Assembly: GCF_033807715.1 (NCBI RefSeq)
Contig: NC_084606.1
Coordinates: 34,813,861-34,877,860 of the forward strand
Origin: Cololabis saira
Lineage: Eukaryota > Chordata > Actinopteri > Beloniformes > Belonidae
Reading direction: 5' to 3'
Length of the DNA: 64,000 nucleotides
A model generated the notes under the pieces. That model did no database searches and was not told the origin of the DNA. It was given only the letters and a program-made list of their open reading frames with translations. The position numbers were made by a program, and so were the translations under genes. Position 1 is the first letter of the stretch. Every line of letters starts with the position of its first letter. Shown piece by piece: positions 10,606 through 21,376 of this stretch.

Positions 10606-13600
10606 CTGAAAAAACCACAGAGAAACGGGTTAATTTCTGTAGCTGTTGCATTCTGTTTCAGCTATAAACACGGCGCGGGGGGGTGGAGCTGCGGCGCTTA
10701 CCGAGATGTTGATGGCCCGGGGCAGGCGACCTGTCCGGATCCAGGGGTGGACCTGGCTCAGCTCTTTCTTCTGCTCGTCTGAGAAGCGGGGCTGATGTTT
10801 CTGCAGGTTCCTCAGGGCCTCGCGGTCTTCCCGCAGGACTGTCTCCATGTCCCTGGAGAGAGAAAAAAAAAGAGAAAAAAGGTGAGACAATGTTATGTAA
10901 TGTGCTAATATGTAATGTGTTTTTATTATACAGGACTGTCTCAGAAAATTGGAATATTGTGATTTTCTGTAATGCAATTACAAAAACGTCATACATTCTG
11001 GATTCATTACAAATCAACTGAAATATTGCAAGCCTTTTATTATTTTAATATTGCTGATCATGGCTTACAGCTTAAGAAAACTCAAATATCCATCTCAAAA
11101 AATTAGAATATTCTGGGAATCTTAATTTTAAGATTTTTTATTATGCACTTCAAGAAAAAAGTCAATGTTGAGAAAAAAGTTGAATTGCCGAGAAAAAAGT
11201 CGAAATGTCGAGGAAAAAGTCGAAATGTCGAGAAAAAAGTCAAAATTTAGTGAAAAAAGTCCAAATGTTGAGAAAAAAGTCGAAATGGCGTATTCTGGGA
11301 ATCCTAATCTTAAACTGTAAACCATAATCAGCAATATTAAAATAATAAAAGGCTTGCAATATTTCAGTTGATTTGTAATGAATCCAGAATGTATGACTTT
11401 TTTTTTTTTTAAATTGCATTACAGAAAATAAAGAACTTTATCACAATATTCTAATTTTCTGAGACAGTCCTGTATGTTGGGAACAAAATGACATAATCCT
11501 AATTAGACTGCTATCCAAGACATTTAACTGACTTTATATGTTCCTTTTTTCCCTAACAAGAGATCCTGCTGCACTTATTCAGCTGAAAAGATGATAACAT
11601 TCTTGTTCTGATAGAATAAGACTGAAATGAGCAGAAGCTGCCGAGGGTCGTGTCGTACCTGACGGGCAGCTGATAGGTCATCATGACCTTGTCGTCGGTG
11701 TTGGCCATCAGCAGCCAGATGGGATCCTGCAGGACACACTTGATGAACTGCTCCTCTCCGCTGCTGCTGCCCCCTGCTGGCTGCTTACGGGAGTGGTCGT
11801 TCTCCGAGGAGTCGATGCTGCCGAAGTACTTGCTGGTGTGGCTGCCCTGGCTGCTGCCTGAGAGGACGAGAGGAGAAGACGCTGAGTGTTATTGGTTATA
11901 TAGACGACAGGGGGCTGAATCTGCTGAGTCACTTTTGACATATGGATCCGTCACAGAAACTTACATGATACTAGAAAAGGTTTGTTTAAGAGAGAAATCC
12001 TGAGCCTTTGACAGTTTCTAGGCCTGTGTTGAAAAAATAGATTTTCCGATTCTAAATCGATTCTCATATTAATTCCTAAAAATCGATTCTTATGTCTAAA
12101 GATCGATTTATTTATTTTTTATTTTTTTTAAAAGAAATTTCCCATCATTTTCGCCCGGTGAACTTTAATATTAAGAATCGTGACATTTGAATCGATCCCC
12201 AGCCCTTACAGTTTCACATTCAAGTAAGAACATGGAGTCACAGAACAAGTAAAGGTTGATTGGTTTTAGTTTCATTAACTGTAAGACGAGTTGTGCTGAA
12301 CGGTGACAGGAAACTGCACAAACATACTGTAAGACATCATACTTGAGAAATTGATGGTGAGTTTTAAATTATTTCTATGTAGTTTCTACTATTAAGGGAA
12401 GGCAATATTTTTCCACTCAGAATCTGACTGAAATGAATTTACCACGCAGGCTACTCTGATGAAACGGAGGAGGGCTCACTTGTCAAAGACAAAAGCTCGC
12501 CTACACGAAGGGGAATCATTTGGCTGTTTTTGTGGCGCCAGATGAGTGGCATTAAGATGAAAGATGAAAGATTACACTTATGCAACAGTGGGTATTGGGC
12601 TTAAACTAAACATGACTGAGTCTTTTTGTGAGAACATGAGAATCTCTCACTGGTTAAAAAGAAAGGGAACAGATGCATACTGGTGTACTGACTTGTGCCG
12701 CTGGTGCCAGAGGAGCTGCAGCCGTTGGAGCCGGAGCCGGAGCCCGAGGATCTGGTGCCGGAGGAGCCCGACCCGGAGGCAGCGGAGCCGGTGCCGGAGC
12801 GGGAGTCTTCCTGCAGCAGCAGGTCCAGCAGGTCACTGGACGTGGACATGGCATCCTGGTTGCAGTCGTTGGCTTCACCCTAAGTGGAAAAAACACACAA
12901 GTGTGAACATTTTCATTTAAAAAAAACACTCCACGAAATGAAGACAAACTTTCAATGGCAACAAAGAGACAAATCTGCATGTCCTTACATTCTCATTCTG
13001 CTTGGTGTCGTCAGAGCTCCTCTGATTGGAGTTCTGTCCGCTGGTCCCGCCCTGCGCGGCGGGCGCGGCCTGCTGAGACGCAGCGAGAGCGCCGGCCTCT
13101 AAGCGGCTGCTGGGCGGCTCCTCCAGCTGCAGCAGGTTGAGGGGGGAGGAGCAGCGGGAGTGGAAGAGCGGGGACTCGGCCCCCTCGCGGGTGCAGGACT
13201 GCGGGGTGCTGCTGCGGGAGGGGGCGCCCGTGCCCAGGATGGGCATGGGGTTGGAGACGGGGGGGATCTGGGCCAGCGGGGGTGCCAGGTTACTGTAGTT
13301 GGGGTTGTAGAAGTGTCCGGGGGCGGCGGCCGGCTGGGGCATGGGGGCTCCCACCTGGGGGAACATGTAGTTGGGCAGGAAGAGCATCATGGGGGGAACC
13401 ATGGGGTTGGGCAGGCCCGGCTGGGGCTGGGCCAGTGGGGGGTAGACGGGGTACATGGGGAACATGCCGGGGGCGAACGGGGCGGAGGGAATGCTGGCCT
13501 GGGAGCAGACGGAGGGCCAGGAGGAGGAGGTGGCCGGAGCTCCCAGGGGCATGTTGAGGGGCATGTTGAGGGGCAGGGGGGCCGGGTTGGCTCTCGGGTC

Positions 13601-16077
13601 TTGGTGAGTACTGAGGCCCAGAGAGCTGTGCTGCTCGGAAGACTCCTGGTGCTTCAGTCTCTTGCCCCCGGGGCCTCGTCGGTGGCCACTTCCTGCTGCT
13701 GGGTAGTCACGAGAACAGTGAACTCCTGAGAAGGAAGAGGAGACAATTAATTAACATCCTCCACTGCCATTACTCCCATATTTATTTGTATTCCTGCAAT
13801 TGTGAAGAAAACTATTCAATTCCAACAACTGGGATTCTCCCTCTGGCTATAGAAACAGTTAAGTATAACTCTGTTCCTGAAGAGGAAAGATTATGTCGTG
13901 TTTGTGATTTAAATGTTGTTGAGGATGAACTTCATTTTTTGTTTTATTGTACATTATACAGGACTGTCTCAGAAAATTAGAATATTGTGATAAAATTCTT
14001 TATTTTCTGTAATGCGAAAATATCATACATTCTGGATTCAGTACAAATCAACTGAAATATTGCAAGCCTTTTATTATTTTAATATTGCTGATCATGGCTT
14101 ACAGCTTAAGAAAACTCAAATATCCTATCTCAAAAAATTACAATATTCTGGGAATCTTAATCTTAAATTTTTATTTAAAGGCCAAAATGAAATAGAGTAA
14201 CGAGGCTGTTTTTAAAATGTAAGGAGTAAAAAGTACAGATAATTGCGTGAAAATGTAGGAGTAAAAGTAAAAAGTCGTCTGAAAAATAATTACTCCAGTG
14301 AAGTATAGATAACCAAAATTTCTACTTAAGTAAGGTAACGAAGTATTTGTACTTCGTTACTTGACACCTCTGATTCCAACACACTAGCAGCTTTATTATT
14401 TTCACAATCTCCATTTAAATCTGCAGCATTTACTGCATGTGTGTGTTTGTGTGTGTCCGTACCTCGTGACAGAGCAGCGGGGGTGTGGCAGCGCACGGTG
14501 GAAGAGGCCGTCTGGTCGAAGACGCGCAGCTTGCTCAGGTCCTTGAAGCGGTCGAGGAAGGCCTGCTCCTCCTGCTGCGTGTGGGCGGACAGCACCTCCT
14601 TGGTCAGGCCCAGCCGGCCCGCGCCTCCTCCTCTCCGGCCGTCTCGCTCCAGCTGAGCGGTCTGGGCGTGAGGAGGTGGGGGAGGCGGCGGCAGCAGAGG
14701 GGCCATGGCGCTGATGGAAGGCCTTGTACTGCACGTTGGAAGAGTCGGGGCGGAGGTAAAAGCTGTCGGCGTAGCAGCAGGAAGAGGAAGAAGAGGATCC
14801 AGAATGGGATTTATCGGAGCCTCTTCCATGACAATGTCTGTGACAGAGGAGGAAGAATAAAGAGGTGTTATAAAAAAAAAACTAACTAAAAAAAAGAGTT
14901 TAACAGCTTTATTGTTACATATAGTGGCTTAAAAGTGATTCATATCATCACGTACTGGTGCACTTAGTCGATTCTAATATGGTAAGCTACAATAAATCTC
15001 CAATTCGTGTTAAGAGTTCCTAAAGGTGACAGAAGTTCATGATACTGTTAGACGGTATAAAATGTTGATTTTCCTTAGAAAAAGCCCCACTGGATTCTGA
15101 CATTTTGTATAATGCAGAACCAAAGCTGCAATGTCTAAAATAAACTTCAGCAGCTATTCAGGACTGAATATAATAGCTCTTATTTCAGGACTGGTGCGTC
15201 AGCTCGGTATTCCCAATAAACTGCCAGAAGACGGATCAAATGACCTTCTTCTTTTTCTTTAGAGTGAAGTCAGTTGCTTCATTCTTTGTTTTTGAAGAGC
15301 TGCTTGTTGTTGTAGTTGTAGTTGTTGTTTTTCCATCCCAAGAAAAAGATGGCAAAGTACTTTTTTAGCTGATTGTGATCAAACCTTAGGGCTGACTCAC
15401 TGGATGGCACTTCCTTTCTTCTGCCATCGGTGTGTAAACATTTTTCAAAACTCTACACACTACACACTGAAAATGTCATGTTTACAAGAATGTTCTTGTA
15501 TGTTTTCCACCGAAAACAAGGTCCCCTCGGATATAATCTCACAGGGGCACCGTCATCCAATCTTGGACTTCCCAAGACACCTTCAGCTGTAGAGTACAGT
15601 ATTTTTTCTCCATCTCAGAATGTGAAGGAGTTGATGCGAGAGCTTTTCTGCAGGGCTGACTCAGAGCTGTGGAGATTTGTCTGGCTATGTAAGACTTCCA
15701 AAGACAAATGTAGAATATAGACACCAGCAAGAGATGGTTGTGTGTTAGCTGGACACTCTTCTTCACTAGTAAGTAGGAATGGGCGATATTTTACCGTTCA
15801 CGATAAACCGTCAAAAAAATAGGCAAGAATTTGTCATCTTGCGGTAAAAATGATAAATTCCCGTTCATGATGTTTTTGTGTAAACATGATTTATGGTTCT
15901 GCTTTAAATCCACGCACAACGCACGTGAAGGAAGGAAGGAAGAAATGAGCCAGAAAGAAAGAAAGAAATGAGCCAGAAAGAAAGAAATGAGCCAGAAAGA
16001 AAGAAAGAAATGAGCCAGAAAGAAAGAAATGAGCCAGAAAGAAAGAAAGAAATGAGCCAGAAAGAAAGAAATGAGCC

Positions 16078-16124
<47 letters not shown>

Positions 16125-16159
16125 AGTGATAGATTTATAGTTAAAAAAGTGGAGTTGAA

Positions 16160-16191
<32 letters not shown>

Positions 16192-19100
16192 CGTCATTTT
16201 TATCGTTATCGGGATAAATGCCAGAAATTATCGTGATACATTTTTTAGTCCATATCGCCCATCCCTACTAGTAATGCATTAACAAAAACACTTACCACCT
16301 GAAATGGTTCATGAGAAAAACAAATTGAAATGAAAAAGATTTGAAAGAGTGTTTTTAGTTCAACAAGAGTTTGGAGAACTCATTTCGACTCGAGGGTCGA
16401 AATGAGTTAAACTCTTAAGAATTCTGGTGATGTAGTTTTCTTCGTCTTAACTTTAACGGCAAGAAAAAGAGCAAAAGAAGCATCAAGGACCTCGGCAACC
16501 TCCTGGGACCAGGAGAGGGTGTGAGTGTTGACGGTGCCCACCTGACTCGGGAGGTTTCTTGTCTCCTACATGGACGATGGTGCTGCTGAAGCTACACTGA
16601 GATGTAACTGAGGCTACACTCTCTGCTTTCGCGGCCATGGTCAGTGGAGGCAGAGTAGGTGGTTCACCTACGAGGTTAACTGAACCACCTGTAAGGAGAT
16701 CATCATCAAGTTCAGATACACAGACACAGGAACAACCAGGTTTATTAGTCAAGAATTGAGGCAATTCGGAGACTCAAGTCACAAGTAAAGCTCACATTTC
16801 TGGACTGTAAAAGACATTTTGTTCTAATTACTATCAACAAAGCAATTAAACTGGTTGAACATGTTGATTAAAATACCTTTGCTGTTGACGTCTGGTTTGT
16901 CGTCATCAGACGTGGAGGAGGCGGTCCAGGAGCCGCACTTCCTCTTGACCGTATTAGGAATGTTACAGCTCTCCAAGTACCTGAGTAGAAAACCGCAGGG
17001 TGAGTATAAGGACAATAACTAGTGATGCACCGAAATGAAAATTTGTGGCCGAAACCGAAAATGATAATAAACACTTGGCCGAATACCGAACATGGTTCTT
17101 CGCAGTTTTTCATTTATTTTGCCGAGGAAAAAGTCGAAAATGTTGAGAAAAAAGTTAAAATTTCGAGAGAAAAAAGTCGAAATGTTGAGAAAAAAGTCGA
17201 AATTTCGAGAAAAAAGTCGAAATGTTGAGAAAAAAGCCGAAATGTTGAGATGAAGAAAAAAAAGAAGAAAAAAAAGGAAAAAAAGAAAAAAAAACTGAAC
17301 ATTTTTTAATTTCCCAGTATTATGTTGTTTTGGTTCCACCTCCTGGTGAATGTTAGGTAAAATTCTTATGTGGTTACTATGTGGCCAGTCTATTTCCTTA
17401 TATTACAACGCCGTTATTAATTGTTCGTTTTTTTTCCCCACTTATTCCACCGAACACCGAAAGTGTTTTTTTTGCCATTTTTGGGCCGAACAATTTCGGT
17501 TACCGAGCAATCGGTGCATCACTAACAACATGAGCAATTTTTGGTTTTGTGCACCAACCTGATGATGCTGTCCAGACAGTTGATCTGCTGGTAGGAGTAT
17601 CCCGTCGTGGGCTCCTTCTGCAGAAGCGGTGCAGGCAGCGCAGCTTTGGCAGGTTGCGTTATGTCGGCTATCAAACCTCTGATGGGATCACTGTTGATTG
17701 CTCTGATGCTTGTGGCGACTGGATGGAGAATAAAAAAGGAACAAAGGAATATCAAGTTTCTGATTGAGCGTCTTGGGTGGAGACCGTCTGTCAGCTGGCT
17801 GGGCTTTTGCCTTACCGGTGGTGGGGGCTTTCCTGGGCGCTGGGCGATTTCGGGACTCGATGAAAACTTGCTGCCCATTGGTCTTGACCATGTGGACGTC
17901 TTTGCAGATCTGCTGGAACGTCATCTGCAAAAACATGGAACGTTAACCACTAAAATGTCAACCTGCTGCCTCCATAAAGCCATTTTTTTTTTATTTTTCA
18001 TTTAAAAACAGCCAGTTAAGTTAAACTAAGCTAAACTTTTTTCCCCTTTTTTTGTGGCCCAGACTCACAGGTTTGTGTGTTGCGACCACGGCGATGGCTT
18101 CGTCCATGGTGGGGCCGTTGCTGTCGCTGGACGAGCCGGCCGAGGCACTGAGGTGCTGCTGGTGCGAGCGGTGGGATCCCCGGGAGCCGCTGGAGCCCAG
18201 CGAGCTGTAGCCCTGGGAGCTGCTGCTGTGCACCGGCTGCACCAGCACCCGGTGGATCTGCTCGCTCAGCTGGACCACGTCGGGCGTGGTGACCCGGCTC
18301 TCGAAGCCCGGCGGCATGGTGAACACGTCTTCGTTCAGAGGGCTCCTGTGAAGAGGGAGAGCAGCGCTGAGCACGAGATTGGAAAGACAAAGAATGAAAA
18401 AAAAAACGGGATATGTTTTCAAGTTCTTACGTTCTGACTTTGTGCCGGCCGACCACGAACGCCACCTTCCTGCTCCAGGGGTTGACGAAGGACGACCAGC
18501 TGGTGTCGATGGTCAGGTACTCCCCGTTGCGGGCGCACATCCGCAGAGGAGAATACTCAAACGGCTGGCCGGCAAACTGAAAGACTGGAGAGAGATAACA
18601 GAGCTTAAAGAAAACATATAATCAGGACATGAAACATTTCAGGAGTATTCAACCAAAAATAATATCAAAATAATAATCATTTCTGATCGGTAACTGTCTT
18701 TTAAAGCACTTTTAATATCTATACCACATATCAGTGCTATATAGAAATATTTCCATTAATATGAAATAAAGCAACGTCAATAAGAGCATGTTAAAGGGAC
18801 TCACTCTTCTCATGAATGGCCACCATCATGGCCCGGTCCTCCGGGTGGATGGAGAGAAGGATGGGGGTTCCCACCAGGTCCTGGGGCAGGTAGCCCAACA
18901 GTGGCACCGCCCTGGAAACACAAGTCATTTACAGTTATGATAGATGCCAAACTTGAGCACTTTTACATCTATGGTGCATGTTGTTCTTCAAACAAACAGA
19001 ACCTCTGACTGAACTGGCTGTCCTGTGTGTGTCAGTTAGCACCTCTCATGAGCTTTTAATTAGTTCAAACCCTGGCAGGGTAGCAGTAACCATGGTAACA

Positions 19101-21327
19101 GAGGTAGGGAGACTGACCTCTCATCAACTTCTTGGAAGAGGCAGCTGGGAGTGTGGCTGGTGGTGAAGATCCTCTTGTCTGTAGGGATACGAGGAGCTGG
19201 GGGCACAGAGGACAGAGGTTTATTGGCAGCTCTAAAAAGGCATTAAATTGTTATATTCAGCAGAATATGATAATCCACATCCAATCAGTGAGCCACGCCT
19301 GGTCTAAATTCACCTGAAAGTAATTCAGGCACCTCTATAATTTAAGTGTCTACTTTAATTTGGCAACTGAGCTCGAAGATTAAATTTCATCCCCGTGTTT
19401 CTAAATTCTGATTTATTCTCTAGTGAATGTTTGCACTCACATCCTACAGGACTGTCTCAGAAAATTTGAATATTGTGATAAAGTTCTTTATTTTCTGTAA
19501 CGCAAAAATGTCATACATTCTGGATTCATTACAAATCAACTGAAATATTGCAAGCCTTTTATTATTTTAATATTGCTGATTATGGTTTACAGTTTAAGAT
19601 TGAGAATATTCTAATTTTCTGAGATAGGATATTTGAGTTTTCTTAAGCTGTAAGCCATGATCAGCAATATTAAAATAATAAAAGGCTTGCAATATTTCAG
19701 TTTGTAATGAATCCAGAATGTATGACATTTTTGAATTACAGAAAATAAAGAACTTTATCACAATATTCTAATTTTCTGAGAGAGTCCTGTATTTGGATGT
19801 CTTAGCTTGATGTGGATTCATATTCTGCAAATACGTGTAACTGATGGTCCTGTGGGATACCTTCATATCCGGAGTGGACCCTCTCAGCGATGAGCAGGCA
19901 GCAGGGCTGGGGCTCTGCCCCGTCAGAGTCCCGGAGGGTGAGCTGGTAGGGAGTAAGGCGGAACGGGTAGTACTTCATCTCACCACCGTGAGCTCGGTTA
20001 GCGCTGATGCGACAGAACATGGACTTCTCCTGCGTGCAGTCGACGGGAGGAGCGGCTGTGGAGGACACAGTCATCGGTCAGTGTGTGGGGAAACTAAAAA
20101 ACGACAAGCTTTCTAGCAAAGATTTCAGTGGGCGTGGGCTCACCTGAGCCGATGCAGGAGGCCCAGGACGGCAGGCGGCACGGCGCCGTGCTGCTGTAGA
20201 AGGTGCTGACGTCTTGTGGAGCCAGGATGTCGGAAAACAGCGTTCCCTGGAGACACTCGGGCTTGCAGCGCAGCAGGGACGAACCCTGGGGTGATACGTA
20301 CACGACCTTCCCGGACAAAAACGACACGGCCATGGAGAATGTGTCCTGGAGGAAAGAGAGAGGACTTTTAGAAGAATTCAACGAGTTATCCATCGATCAC
20401 GATGCAGGACATCAATAAACTGCAAACTCACAGTGTTTTTGAGGGTGTACTCAGAAGTGATATTGTCCAGCTCTTCAACTGTGAAGGCGGATAAGTCCAG
20501 GCTGCAGCCATGACACTCCTCCACGCTCCACTGGTGATAGTACTCTTTATTGGCTGCAAATATGTCACAACTCTCAGTCAGATACTCATACTTGTACTGC
20601 AGTACCAGTTTATGTTTTTTGGCTAAATAGAAAGGACAAAAGAAGCCAAAATTATCAGTTTTTTTTTTGTTCTGTTTTTTTTTTACATGATCACGACCAC
20701 TTTCTTGGGGAATGTCTCTTTTGTAATCAAACAGGAAGCGGAGCCTCACCTCGGACTTGTCGGACACACTGAAGCGCGTATTTCAGCGCGGTCAGAGTGC
20801 TGGAGCGGCCCTTGCCCTTGCGCTCCGGGGGCAGACGGCCCTTCAGCTCCTTGATGGCCTTCATGAGCTCCTTCTGCGTCTGCTGGCGGGCGGACTGGTC
20901 GCTGCTGCAGCCGGAGGTGGAGGGGGGGTCGTGCTCCGAGCTGGTGGACAGCAGGCTGTAGGCCAGGGAGCCGCCGGGAGGGGAGAGACTCTGAGAGTTG
21001 GAACTGAGTAAAAGAGCAAAAAACATTAAAGGAAATGTCATTTTGTGCCCAGATGAAGAGCCGCGTGGATATCTAGACTCGTGTTGATGCTTGTAACCGT
21101 CCAAGTCATCAAGGACGAGTCTAGACAAGTCTAGACGACAGTGTCATTTTTTTTGCATCTGTGACTTCTTACGATGCATAAACTAAGTGCTTCGGCTTAC
21201 TTCATAAGCTAATACATGAGAGGAACGGCATGCAGGAAATACTACTCTACTAGGCATTACTGAGAAGCAAAGTTTCAGGGTTTTAAAACCATTTTTCTAC
21301 AAGACAAAACATTGGTATTGAATTTGT

Positions 21328-21376
<49 letters not shown>

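Noticed and set aside
13160..13729. 189-codon plus-strand Gly-rich frame
   Set aside because: Antisense shadow of the large per1 exon.
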